A stretch of 64,000 bases of DNA from Lepidostoma basale (GCA_022606425.2 JAHDVF020000668.1:248001-312000), one strand, 5' to 3'. Positions 50,355 to 60,125 are shown, numbered from the stretch's first letter. Numbers and translations are program-made. The notes: generated from the sequence alone by a model not told the origin.

Positions 50355-50905
50355 AACTAACTAACTAACTAACAATCACGCCATTTCCCCGAAGGGGTAG
50401 GTAGAGAGGATGGATCGCCACAATGGCCTGTCCTGGCATACCTCTTGGGATTCCTCTACATTCATACATCGTACCATGCACGCACGTCGATTATTCCGAC
50501 TTCGAATGTGGCCGCCTTTTAGTAATTGATTAATTTGGTCATGCCATGTTTTCCTCGGTCGTCCTCGGCTTCTTTTCCCACTCACGCTGCTTGTGTACAA
50601 CTTTTTAACCATTCTGCTCTCATCCATTCGTTCCATATGTCCGAACCATCTCAGGGATCCTTTTTTAATTTTATTCATGATGCAGTCATCTGCCTTACAT
50701 TTCTTTCTTATTTCATCGTTCGGTATTCTATCATACAACGTTTTCCCTCACATTCTTCTTAGTGATCTCATTTCTACGGCGTTCATCCTGCTTTCATCCT
50801 TCTTTTGCCAGCTCCAAGCTTCACTTCCATACATGAAGGTTGGCACTAGAACTCCATTGTGTACTGCCATATTTGCTTCTGTGAATATATTTCTATTTGC
50901 AGTGC
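50355..50905 (-). mobile_element. RTE-like LINE, 5' truncated, near-identical to 36350-36904
   Basis: Minus-strand codons MAVHNGVLVPTFMYGSEAW, SRMNAVEMRSLRRM, then MYDRIPNDEIRKKCKADDCI, GSLRWFGHMERMDESRMVKK, RGRPRKTWHDQINQLLKGG and NVEESQEVCQDRPLWRSIL. Few differences from the copy at 36350, indicating recent common origin. The inverted (TAAC)n tail is at 50355-50375. Confidence 0.88.
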
Positions 50906-50942
50906 TTGTAAACATGCTTATATACTCGTACGTATATGTGGT

Positions 50943-51150
50943 AAAACGATATACGACAGAATTTCAAATGTCGGTATAAGGAAGGAATGTAGAGAGGAAG
51001 AAAGTATTTAGAAAGGATCACTGCGTTGGCGTTGATTTGAACATATGGAACGCGTGGATGAAACGGGAAGTATGTCAGAAAAGAAGAGTGAGGCAGCCCA
51101 TTCATTCTGCCTACCCCTTTGGAGAGACGGCATAATGGTTAGTTAATTGG
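50943..51150 (+). pseudogene. RTE-like LINE, internally deleted
   Basis: Remnants RYTTEFQMSVxGRNV, GSLRWR and MERVDETGSMSEKKSEAAH, ending CTTTGGAGAGACGGCATAAT and GTTAGTTAATTGG. A deletion removes the RKTWHDQINQ region. Confidence 0.7.
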
Positions 51151-51508
51151 TTAATAAAATTTATGAAGAAATAAAAATATCACTATTTTGTTGTTTGTAT
51201 GCCAGATCCGAATCGGGCATTCAAAACACGCCCCGGCGAACATAAAACGTCATTTAAAAATTGCCCACGACTCCGTTTTAGGTGGATACTTGAAACTGTC
51301 AAAAAATTGTAAGTTCTTTCATAAATACTGCCTTCCTTTGTCAGCCAACGGTTATAGCGGCAGGACCTCCACGTGAAGCACATCCTAATGGACCTTTTCG
51401 GTAGTTCGGGCAACAAAATGGCCTCTATATAATATCTCTTTTGTCGGCTCACGGATCATTTGAATCTTGGCATACTAAAGTCATTATACTAAATTATGTC
51501 CCTTGTAT
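51151..51508. other. Unique stretch, GC-richer part at 51200-51440
   Basis: An 89-codon minus frame and a 62-codon plus frame overlap here; neither shows a recognisable domain. Candidate conserved non-coding DNA. Confidence 0.3.
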
Positions 51509-52790
51509 CAGTGGTCCCCAACCCCCGGGCTGCGGCCCAGTACCGGGCCGTGGACCAAATGCTGCTTAACCTTTCCCTTACGGTGCTAAAATAAAAACGT
51601 GCGTTCCGGTGTAGGGTAGTCAGTACGCGTTAAAAAATTAGCGATTTTAAATCGGAAAAATAGGAACATTCATAGCTAATCCCCTTATATAATTATAATT
51701 GAAGTCAAAAATTATATTAATTGAGATTTGATTGCTAAAAACATTTAAAAACTATCTAGCAACGCTCACGGGATGGGCATAGACCCGCTCTGGTTGTAAG
51801 CCCGAAAGCGACTGCCGCCGGCGCGGCGGGACGGCGAGAGTGAGAACATTGAGCTAAAATATATGCAAGAGTGAGATGCGAATATAGTGTCGCGTACTCA
51901 GCTCTACGAATTTTGTTTCCGATGTTCACAAAATACCTCCGATGTACCCGATGAATTCTGATTATTATTAATATTATTTTTTTAATCAATGCGTAAATAT
52001 ATTATGGATGAATACCTAAAATCTTAACCTTGTATTTAAAATGCATAGAGATATTGATGGTTATTAGAAGTAACGTGTAGAAGATACCCATCATAGGGAA
52101 GGGAGGGTTAAAAATCAAAATTACTTTTGAAGAATCGAATATACTCAATAAAATTTAATTATAGATTAAAATAGTTATTCCGTTGAAAAACCCTTCACGC
52201 TAAGTTACCACCGACCTTCCGACAATACTTGTAAAATATACGAATTAAAACAACACCACACTACCATTTGAAGGCATGTTTAAACACAATTCAATTAAAA
52301 ATATTAAATCAAAATACATAAAACTTCAACATCAAAACTTGAAGAAAAAGATAAATAACTTTCAAGTTAATACACAACATTAAAATGCCGATATTAAACC
52401 CTAAGCATTCTCCAAATTATTTTCTCTATCTTGGAAAAAATACTTTTAAACTTCCGTTTTTTCTTAAAAATATTGAAAATACCCATGAATCTAAAAGAAA
52501 ATTAAAAAAATATCTGAAACATAATAATCCTTCATTGTTATTATATATTTTTTCTTCATTTTTCCCACACACCTTGTGTTTTCTCTACTATTATTTGTCA
52601 CGATAACTTATGTAGGTACCACAGTTGTAAATTGTACATATAATACATATAAATATATTGTACAAATATATTGTTATTAAATTTTAAAAAAAAAATTCAA
52701 TGTGTCCCCCCCCCTCCCCCCCTCATTGGGCCGCGGTAAAATTATGAAACGTTGACCGGTCCGCGGCGACAAAAAGGTTGGGGACCACTG
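51509..52790. mobile_element. hAT-type non-autonomous DNA transposon, 1282 bp
   Basis: Termini CAGTGGTCCCCAACC (51509) and GGTTGGGGACCACTG (ending 52790) are exact inverted repeats. CCTTGTAT is duplicated at 51501-51508 and 52791-52798: an 8-bp target duplication, diagnostic for hAT elements. Subterminal regions are GC-rich (GGGCCGTGGACC on the left, GGGCCGCGG on the right). The interior is AT-rich with no BED finger or hAT transposase frame, so it depends on an autonomous relative. Confidence 0.93.
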
Positions 52791-52798
52791 CCTTGTAT

Positions 52799-52944
52799 GG
52801 CAGAGGAAGTCGCTATCATTGTGTTTATGCTTGTTGAGATTTTAAGATTTTTGTCTAAAAAGTGTAAACATCGTTAGTCGGGTTTTGATTGACGTACAAA
52901 AAGCTGAATTAAACCTTTTTTTTTGCTTTGTACTTGCGTCATTT
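52799..52944. other. Short unique stretch
   Basis: Nothing recognised. Confidence 0.4.
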
Positions 52945-53815
52945 GTTATAATGGAGTTCTAGTCTCGACCCCTAAGTATGGAAGTGAAGATTGGAGTTGG
53001 CAGAAGATGGATGAAGGAAGAATAAATGAGGTCACTAAGAAGAATGTGCGGATAAACAATGTATGACGTGTGTCATGGGATTTCTGATTTTTCAATGCTG
53101 CTGTCACTGCCCCTAATCGAACCCGGAACCTTCATTATGGCAGTTATAGTTCTTGACACTGTGCCACGAAGATTGCCAGCTCTTAGCACATATATATAAT
53201 AATATAAACCAAATATGAGAATATTGTTACACATTATCTATCATTTATTGATTCATTGATCATTTATTAACCAAGTGCATGGTTTTAACACCTCCCAAAG
53301 GGGGTAACCCGTTCTTGGGAGACATTTTCACACTCTATATAATCTCAATACAAAAAATATTATTATAACTTAGGGAACAATATTTCTTTACGTTATAAAT
53401 TTAACTTAATTATCTTAAATGATACATGAACACTATTTTAATCTAATACTTTCAAACAGTATCCTAATGATGAAGTAAGAAAGGAATGTAAGGCAGATGA
53501 ATGCGTGATAAATAAAATTAAGAAAAGGTCACTTAGGTGGTTTAGACATATGGAACGAATGGATGGGGGAAGAGTGGTTAAAAATATAAATACAAGTAGT
53601 GTGAATGCGAAAAGAAATCGAGGAAGGTCAAGAAATACATAGCATGACCGAATTAATCAATCACTGAATGGCGGCCATGTTCGAAGTATGAACAATCGAC
53701 GAGCGTGCATGTCACGATGTGTAAATGTAGGAGAGACAAGATACAACAACTTGGCGATCCATTCTCTCTGCCAACCACTCCGGGAAAACGGCGGGATGGT
53801 TAGTTAATTAGTTAG
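52945..53815 (+). pseudogene. RTE-like LINE interrupted by a ~380-bp block with a SINE scrap
   Basis: 52945-53075 gives NGVLVSTPKYGSED, SWQKMDEGRINEVTKKNVR-like and TMYD. The copy resumes at 53458 with NDEVRKECKADECVINKIKK, RSLRWFRHMERMDGGRVVKN and the tail GGTTAGTTAATTAGTTAGTT. The block 53076-53457 includes a minus SINE head with box B-like GGTTCGATTAG (53113-53123). Confidence 0.78.
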
Positions 53816-53849
53816 TTAGTTATATATAAATAGATAGATTAATACTTTT

Positions 53850-54095
53850 TTAATTTTTTTTTTATCCAACAGGTCGTTTGAACCCAATTACTGAATGAAA
53901 TTTGTTTTGAGCTATTAAATTTAATCTCACGGCATGTAATAAGTAGCTAATTTATCGATAGGTAGCTTAATTCTACACATTACAAAATACTGTGAGAATC
54001 ACACTGTCATCGCCGGGAGTCAAACCGGGAATCAAGACTGCCACACCTGAGGTCCCGGACTATAGAAGTGGCAGTCTTGCCACACAATGGTTGTC
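53850..54095 (-). mobile_element. tRNA-derived SINE, second tail type
   Basis: The minus strand has a SINE body GTGATTCTCACAGTATTTTG, ATCGATAAATTAGCTAC and a 3' end CAATTACTGAATG..GGGTTCAAACGACCTG. That 3' end differs from the SINE at 9085 (GAGCGATTCAGCAAAATAA) but is shared with 56666-56822. The tRNA-like head is damaged. Confidence 0.7.
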
Positions 54096-54119
54096 CTTAT
54101 AATTATTTTATCCTAAAAT

Positions 54120-54340
54120 TACAAATTGAATACAATACTAGCTTAAACACAATGAACAACCAGCAACTAGTGCATGAATCAACGATGAAAGATCTCGGGA
54201 TCATCTCAATTAATCTGCTGAACGCGGTCTCCTCGGAGATCGACTTCTTTCATATTTCATATCCTGTCTTCCTAATGTTGAACTATCTCTCATGCGTTTC
54301 TGGTAGTATACTATACACAATATAATATTTTCTCTGTTTT
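54120..54340 (+). pseudogene. CR1-like LINE C-terminus scrap
   Basis: The plus strand reads ISINLLNAVSSEIDFFHIS, matching SLLNAVSSEINIFHIS at 61100. It is a scrap of the CR1-like tail. Confidence 0.65.
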
Positions 54341-54370
54341 CGAAAGATGCCTTAAAATTTTATTTTGTTA

Positions 54371-54770
54371 TAATAATTAAATAAAACGATGTTTTTTAAC
54401 TACTTCCACTTTTGTCTTTATTTAGACAGCCAGCCATTCAAAAATTATATATGAATATGTAAGAGATAATAAAAATTAAAACCCATTGTATTAAACCCGA
54501 ACCTCCAAGAATACCTGTAATACCAATAGTTAAATTCAGAAAAATTTTACATAAATATTTGAAGATTATTTTTGTATAGAATCATGTTTACCACCCCTGA
54601 GCTGTATGTATATAAAGGACTAAGTTTACAATAGTGTTACCAGTCTGTCGATGCCAGCGAGCCTGGCGAAACCGGTCGCTGTCTAAATAAAGACAAAAGT
54701 GGAAGTAGTTAAAAAACATCGTTTTATTTAATTATTATTTAAAATGAACTTCCATCAAGAGATTTCAGTA
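54371..54770. mobile_element. Family D inverted pair
   Basis: A minus copy lacking the ribozyme (54371-54433) and a complete plus copy (54626-54770) face each other across unique DNA. The plus copy has the intact motif at 54641-54681 and the full body to TCAGTAAAATCATTTGATTA. Confidence 0.75.
54641..54681 (+). ncRNA. Minimalist hammerhead ribozyme motif, family D
   Basis: Stem I CAGU (54641-54644) pairs with GCUG (54678-54681). Core CUGUCGA (54645-54651) has U at the A6 position, then one U. Stem II GCCAG/CUGGC (54653-54657 with 54663-54667) closes CGAGC. GAAA 54668-54671, ACC/GGU stem III, C17 at 54677. The A6 change is shared by all family D copies, so it is either inactivating and ancestral or a tolerated variant. 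Confidence 0.6.
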
Positions 54771-54784
54771 AAATCATTTGATTA

Positions 54785-55277
54785 TTTTGTTATGTCTTTT
54801 GATGAAATAAACTGATTTGATTTGATTTGATTTGATCACTTCTAAATAGCTGAATACCAAATTTCTTACAAGACAAAAGATAAAACCCTTTTATGAGACG
54901 ATCTACCTGTATTAAGATTCTTATGAAGACGTATTTTTTAATAACAAACCTTAACATACCTTATGAATAAATTGTACCGCAGACCATAGCGGGACGCAGC
55001 TACCGGTTACGATATTTGAGACAGGTGAGATTAAGATAATTTATGTCAGGTTTTATCGTGTCCCTCTCGGCCTGAGTTATATGACGGCCTTATCAGATGA
55101 GCTCCTCTGCTTGGGCAATCATCGCCCCTCGGGGCCCTGCACTCTGAATAAAAATGTGTTCATTTCACTATCTAGACTCCTTCTAAGAAAGGCCCCATTT
55201 AACCTTCTTTCACCGATGCTGTGTAGTCACTACACATACAACAATAACAAAAGCAACAACAACAACAAACCCACATT
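54785..55277. other. CR1-like 3' tail then unique DNA
   Basis: 54785-54840 carries GTCTTTTGATGAAATAAACT and a TGATT tandem tail, the 3' end of a CR1-like LINE (compare 60636-60680 inverted). 54841-55277 is unique; the GC-richer part near 54980-55200 has a frame without recognisable domain. Confidence 0.5.
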
Positions 55278-55427
55278 ATGTTGTTACCCATCTCACAATC
55301 TCACCTGATTTTAAAGTGATCATAGCTCGTGTATCAAATCCTTAGAAAAACTTTACGTAATACTAACTACGACGATTTTTTAGTTGAATTAAAACACTTT
55401 TTATGAACTAAAATAAAAGTTTATAAC

Positions 55428-55505
55428 GTTCTCCCGATGATGAAGGTGTGTAAGCTTTCGAAACATTTTAAGAAAAATAAACTCCAAAGTGGAAAAAACA
55501 GTGTT
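55428..55505 (+). mobile_element. Family C ribozyme-bearing repeat
   Basis: Stem I GUUCUC (55428-55433), core CCGAUGA (55434-55440), one U, stem II GAAGG/CUUUC (55442-55446 with 55455-55459), GAAA (55460-55463), then ACAUUUUAAG. Stem III is mutated here. Sister copies at 6840 and 56588 have ACGUGU and ACAUGU. The body AAAATAAACTCCAAAGTGG follows to CAGTGTTTTAAAC. Confidence 0.6.
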
Positions 55506-55509
55506 TTAA

Positions 55510-55975
55510 ACTAACTAACTAACTAATCACTTCGCCGTTTCCCCGTAGGGGTAGGCAGAGAGAATGGCCTGCCACACTACTCTATCCTGGCACACCTCTC
55601 TAGCTTCCTCCACATTCATACAGCGAGTCATACATGCACGTCGATTCTTCCGACTTTTATACATGACCAACCTTTAAAATTGTATTAATTTGGTCATACC
55701 ATGTTTTCCTCGGTCAGGCGTACTCCATTTACATCATTAACGTATACATTCTTAACCATTCTTTCTCCATCCCTGCGTATTCGTCACTTGCATACCTTAT
55801 ACATTCTCGACACCAAGACTTGTAATTCGTCCGCACTATCCGCAACGAGAAGGCGCAATGTCCGCGTAAAGCAGACAATTTATAGACAAATCACTCATCT
55901 TAGCACCAGCATTTATTCCTTTGAGTTCTTTCATACACTTGTCCATAAACAGATTGAATAACCATTGCATCGTCA
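55510..55975 (-). pseudogene. RTE-like LINE, 3' end joined to RT fragment
   Basis: 55510-55790 (-) covers the 3' end to RMVKNVYVNDVNGVR. 55790-55975 (-) has RT-palm remnants: MDKCMKELKGINAGAKMSD, LSINCLLYAD, then a frameshift before VENVYKVCK-like codons. The region between is deleted. Confidence 0.78.
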
Positions 55976-56144
55976 CTACACATTGCTTCTATTAACTTTA
56001 ATGTTTTTTAATAAATATAATCTACAACCAGTTGTGTACTTCTGTAGAATCTGTCGTACTTTATTTAGCATGCATTATTGTTTAAGCAAGTATTGTATTC
56101 AATTTGTAATATCAGGATGGATAAAATAATTATAAGGACGACCT

Positions 56145-56578
56145 TCATTATAGTGTTCTTGTACCGACCCTTATGTATGGAAGCGAAGCATGGAAATGGC
56201 AAAAGAAAGATGAAAGTAGAATAAATGCAGTAGATATGAGATCTCTTAGACGAATGTGTGTATACTCGGCGTATGATAGAGTGTCGAATGAAAATTTAAG
56301 AAGTGAATGCGGTGCGAATGAAAGGATCATTAAGATGGTTTGGACACATGGAAAGAATGTTAAGAAAAAGTATATGTTAACCATGTTAATGGAACTAGAA
56401 ATGAACGAAAACCGAGGAAAACGTGGCACGATCAAATAAATCAAATATTGAATGTCGGCCACGTGAGAAGTCAGAGAAATCGACGCGCGTACATAACACG
56501 TTGTATGAATATTGAGGAAGCGAGAGAAATATGTGAGGAAAGAAAAGTGTGTCAGTCCATTCTCAGTTAGTTAGTTAG
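56145..56578 (+). pseudogene. RTE-like LINE 3' region
   Basis: Codons VLVPTLMYGSEAWKWQKKDE, SRINAVDMRSLRRMCVYSA, RVSNENLRSECGANERIIK, WTHGKNVKK and the end CAGTTAGTTAGTTAGTT. A deletion removes the CTACCCCTTCGGGG segment. Confidence 0.82.
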
Positions 56579-56587
56579 TTTAAAACA

Positions 56588-56660
56588 CTGGTTTTTTTTT
56601 CCACTTTTGAGCTTATTTTTCCTAACATGTTTCGAAGGCTCACACCTTCATCATCGGGAA
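56588..56660 (-). mobile_element. Family C ribozyme-bearing repeat
   Basis: Minus-strand RNA: CCGAUGA, U, stem II GAAGG/CCUUC around UGUGAG, GAAA, palindromic ACAUGU, U17, then AGGAAAAA and the body AAGCTCAAAAGTGG. Stem II is perfect. This is the best family C motif, but its core has C at the U4 position. Confidence 0.62.
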
Positions 56661-56665
56661 TATAG

Positions 56666-56822
56666 CGATTGCAGTGTGATTGTCACACTGTCATTGGTCT
56701 GGTGTAGAATTCTCGTGACAATAAAATGGCGATAGATTGGCTACCTATCACATGTCATGAGAATCAATATAGCTAAAATAAATTGTATTGGGTTCAAACG
56801 ACCTAAACAAGGAGAAAAAAAA
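56666..56822 (+). mobile_element. SINE 3' part, second tail type
   Basis: GCAGTGTGATTGTCACACTG, AAAATGGCGATAGATTGGCT and GGGTTCAAACGACCTAAACA, ending in an A-run. The tRNA-like head is missing. Confidence 0.75.
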
Positions 56823-56968
56823 ATACGATGTTAACTTTTATTTTAGTTCATAAAAAGTGTTTTAATTCATTAATCGTAGTATTACATAAAGTTTCTCATG
56901 GGGTTTGATACACGAGCTATGATCACTTTAAAATCAGGTGAGATTGTGAGATGGGTAACAAAATACCA

Positions 56969-57649
56969 TGTCACGGCTTATCAAATAATAATATCGATTC
57001 TCTACGTCCCCACTGGGTCACAAGTCGGGTGACACGCCACTGCGAGAACGCGTACATGGACGTATCCCCGATCATTAATATAGATGGACCATAGAAATAT
57101 ACCTTGACTTGACAAATGTTTGCTGCCTTTGTGAGCCTGACGACAAAAGGATGATTAATGACTCCGGCCGTAATCGGTCCATAGGAAATTATTATTTCTA
57201 TAGATTAATCGCCATGAATAAACGCGATAAGTAACGTCGTCCTTTTTGAGTGCCTGACGCGCGTATTGTCCCGACTTATAAAAATGTCCTTGGATTTTTT
57301 TATCGATGGTGAATTAATTTATTATTGTTGAAAGCCATTGTCGGAATCTGACAAGCGCGTATTTACGAGATTCTCGCGTTGTTGTGAAAAATCGCCATTT
57401 TTATGGTGGGTTGTTTTTTTGCGCTTAATTGATTCTTCCTGTTATTCAAATGTGTGTCACAAAATCCGACGCTATAACGCAGACACGTGTATAACTAAAT
57501 TAATGATTTATTATTGTATACATCATCTTCTTCTTCCATATTTCTAATCCGTACAGAAACTTGGATGAATAAAAACATATTCGAGTTTAAATATGTACAA
57601 TTCATTGTTGTATTTGAAATGCATAAAAAGTCACTGGTAATTGCATAGG
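56969..57649. other. Unique stretch with GC-richer parts
   Basis: 57000-57430 is GC-richer and unique. A 69-codon frame at 57338-57547 has no recognisable domain. Candidate conserved non-coding DNA. Confidence 0.35.
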
Positions 57650-58070
57650 TAGAGATGAGGTCCCTAAGACGTATGTGTGGTAGAACTATGTACGACAGAA
57701 TCTCAAATGCTGATATTAGGAATGTAGAGCGATCTATGGTATTATGAACAAAATTATTAAAGGATCGCTACATTGGTTCGGACATATGGAGCGCATGGAT
57801 GGAGAAAGAATGGTTAATAAAGTATACTTTAATGATGTAAATGGAGTACGGAGTCGAGGTAGACTGAGGAAAACATGGCATGACCAAATTAATCAAAATT
57901 TAAAGGTTGGTCATGTTATAAGTCGGAAGAATCGACGTGCGTGTATGACTCGTTGTATGAATGTGGAGGAAGCTAAAGAGGTGTGCCAGGATAGAGTAGT
58001 GTGGCAGTTCATTCTCTCTGCCTACCCCTGCAAGGAAACAGCGTGATGGTTTGTTATTGTTTTTGTTGTA
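57650..58070 (+). pseudogene. RTE-like LINE 3' region with GTTTGTT-type tail
   Basis: 57655-57740 gives MRSLRRMCGRTMYDRISNAD. A 100-codon frame from 57744 continues NKIIKGSLHWFGHMERMDGE, RMVNKVYFNDVNGVRSRGRL, RKTWHDQINQNLKVGHVIS and MNVEEAKEVCQDRVVW. It ends ACAGCGTGATGGTTTGTTAT. One frameshift near 57740. Confidence 0.85.
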
Positions 58071-58685
58071 ATTGCATAGTTAAATGTCCAGGAATAAAAA
58101 TAAACGGCAGTACTTGATTATAATGTATTTTTCTTTGTATTATTTATTCAATAAATCACTTTAATTTAAACACACAAACTGACATTACGAATCTAAAGTA
58201 CTTAAGATTTCAATTTAGAACAAGATAACAGACCAGAAGCACAACAGTCGAGGTACAGCATTAAAAAATTAGAATACTTTAGAAGCATTAAAAGATTTTG
58301 CCTCTTCAACATTGCTTCATTGCTTTGAAAGATGGGGATCTTTGTATATTTTGTGCGTGTATGTGTTGTGTGTTGTCATCATCTGCATAAGTAGTGGTGA
58401 GAAAAAAAGTATTGTTTCAACGCGATGACTAGTAAAACTAATTCTGAGTACTTAACCCTTCATTTCACGATTTTTTTAAATTGTAATAAAAATATATTTT
58501 TAGTTATCGAATGCAAAATAAAATATGGGAAAAATAATTTTAAATTATATTCTGTTTGTTTATAATTTTGTTTGTTTCCTAACACATATCGACCTATAAC
58601 GTGTTTGATGCAAATTGAGAAGAAAGCTAAATTTGATAATTAACTGTTTAAATTTAAAAAAACGCTTATAAAATATCACAATTGC
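58071..58685. other. AT-rich unique stretch
   Basis: No gene, RNA or repeat is recognised. Confidence 0.4.
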
Positions 58686-58689
58686 ATTT

Positions 58690-58880
58690 ATTATACTTCT
58701 TTAGAAATTGTCCCGACAGCTGTTTCGCCAACCGATGTTAGCATCGTCAGGTGTTACAATCAACTTAACTAATAATAGTGATATTTTATAACAGTATTTT
58801 TTTAACATTATTTTTATAACAGAAAATAATGTTGAAATATCGATGTGTTTCCGCCAAAACAATGGAATATCTAAATTTGA
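58690..58880 (-). mobile_element. Family A ribozyme-bearing repeat
   Basis: A single motif copy (58711-58755) on the minus strand. To its right, plus-oriented family A body sequence continues with TATTTTATAACAGTAT and AATATCGATGTGTTTCCGCC, AAAACAATGGA, so the copy is part of an inverted pair whose second ribozyme is deleted. Confidence 0.72.
58711..58755 (-). ncRNA. Minimalist hammerhead ribozyme motif, family A
   Basis: Minus-strand RNA: core CUGACGA (58744-58750), one U, stem II GCUAAC/GUUGGC with a U-G wobble, loop AUCG, GAAA, ACAGCUGU palindrome and C17 at 58715. All invariant core bases are present. Confidence 0.68.
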
Positions 58881-59124
58881 TAATATTTTATAATATGTTT
58901 TATTATTTCATACAATAAACGATTAACTATCATGTAGGATATAAATGCCTAACAGGCAATGAAGGTATTTTTTATTGATTTTGAAAAGGTCGTTTTTTTA
59001 AACTCAAAATGTGTCTAATAAACTGGCAGTAATCGAAGGAGGTCAACCGTTAACCTAATGTTAGTTTTTCAAACTAGCGCCACTAGCTACCTCTTATGTA
59101 CCATATGATGATGGGAATGTAGAG
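58881..59124. other. AT-rich unique stretch
   Basis: Nothing recognised. Confidence 0.4.
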
Positions 59125-59345
59125 TGTAGCGTACAACGAGAATATGCCTTCTACTTTTTGGCGCTACATCTCGATCTGGGATTTGGCATCTTCCACAACA
59201 GTCCTCCACTGGTCCTTGTCCCTGGCATCCCTCTCCATTCTCCAGATCTTTCTAGTTTCTCCCAGTCCTCTTCCACGCAGTCCGCCCATCTTTTTCTTGG
59301 TCTGCCTATTGGTCTCTTTTAGCGCGACATCCATCTGGACATAAT
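59125..59345 (-). pseudogene. RTE-like LINE C-terminus
   Basis: The minus strand encodes TKKKMGGLRGRGLGETRKIW, then RMERDARDKDQWRTVVEDAK and SQIEM with a stop. The D-R-x-x-W-R block is the family's terminal motif. Confidence 0.75.
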
Positions 59346-59394
59346 TTTTGGTTATTTGCCCTCTGACATTCTTGTCATTGCCACCATAGGCGTT

Positions 59395-59860
59395 GAAACT
59401 TACAAAAACTCACCACTGTTTCCTGATTCATCATCGGCTGTCCCTCGTGTCCAAGGAAGACTCTCCTTCACGGTTGTGGGTCTGCATGTGACTGAAGAGT
59501 CCGATCCTGGACCCACAAATTCTGGGGCATCTGGGGCAAGAGAAGGCACTTTTAATGGAGCCGTCACCGTCTCCCAGTAGTCTTTCCTTTCTCCTCCTAC
59601 TCCTCTCTGCGACGTCGTCTCTGCACTGTGCTTCAAAGTCTTACGTGCCTTTATGTACTGTTGTTCTCCACCTAGGTCTGTCTTCTGCAGTCTTTTCCCA
59701 GCAATCACAGTCGATGCGAGTCTTTTGTAGGTTTCCTGATTAATCAGTACTTCAATCACAGTCGATGCCAGTCTTTTGTAGGTTCCCTGATTAATTAGTA
59801 CTTCTAGATCAAGATTTCTTTTGATTCTCTAGGTCCCATCCTGCAGCGTAGGTTTAAAAA
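59395..59860 (-). pseudogene. LINE C-terminal region with zinc finger
   Basis: Minus-strand frames give KDYWETVT, then, after a shift, FSCPRCPRICGSRIGLFSHM and QTHNREGE: a C2H2-like finger (C-x2-C-x12-H-x3-H) seen at the C-terminus of some RTE-like LINEs. Upstream, DRPRWRTTVHKGT-type codons are broken by shifts. A ~51-bp tandem duplication (AGTCTTTTGTAGGTT blocks) occurs at 59706-59806. Confidence 0.7.
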
Positions 59861-59999
59861 AATTCCAGAGAATCTTCCTTTTAAAATTTGCTAGCATAGC
59901 TTAACGATAATATGTAATTCAAATATTCTGTACAAATATTAGTAGGTTTTTCGGTGTGTAGTTAATTTGCTACGCCACGAAATGAATAGTTAAATAAGT
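59861..59999. other. Short unique stretch
   Basis: Nothing recognised. Confidence 0.4.
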
Positions 60000-60125
60000 A
60001 ATTAATAGGAATGAAAACGTCCGTTGTCTAGAAGTTTTATTATATTTTAAGTGAGTGACATGTTTCGCCTGTCTGAGGCATTATCAATTGCAGTTTTACA
60101 TCATTGTCCAAGAAACAATAAATAG
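60000..60125 (-). mobile_element. Family B ribozyme-bearing repeat
   Basis: Minus-strand motif at 60058-60091: UUGAUAA, U, GCCU/AGGC around CAGAC, GAAA, ACAUGU, C. The 4-bp stem is perfect and the U3-A8 core is kept. The body ATAAAACTTCTAGACAACGG and an end with GACAATGATGTAAAACTGC flank it. Confidence 0.72.

Larger units (their letters stand above)
55278..56968. repeat. Large inverted duplication containing family C repeats and RTE-like LINEs
   Basis: 55278-55435 and about 56828-56968 are inverted copies (TTGTTACCCATCTCACAATC, CATAGCTCGTGTATCAAA, AAAACACTTTTTATGAACT). Moving inward, each arm has a family C motif (55428-55505 plus, 56588-56660 minus) and then an RTE-like LINE end beginning AAACTAACTAACTAA. 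Only the right arm has a SINE piece (56666-56822). The two RTE ends are of different subfamilies. Confidence 0.75.

Noticed and set aside
51756..51989. Transposase within the hAT element
   Set aside because: Only a 77-codon frame exists and it lacks BED-finger or hAT dimerisation motifs; the element is non-autonomous.
55081..55308. 75-codon frame in GC-richer DNA
   Set aside because: It ends in an asparagine-lysine simple-sequence run, has no splice-site support and no recognisable domain.
57338..57547. 69-codon frame as a small gene
   Set aside because: Composition is not protein-like beyond chance, and there is no supporting signal; kept as a possible non-coding island.
59356..59580. 74-codon plus-strand frame
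   Set aside because: It is the shadow of the minus-strand LINE zinc-finger tail.
8639..60125. CRISPR array made of the recurring palindromic repeats
   Set aside because: Copies are scattered, in both orientations and unequal families, in a eukaryotic genome; there is no regular spacer length and no cas gene.
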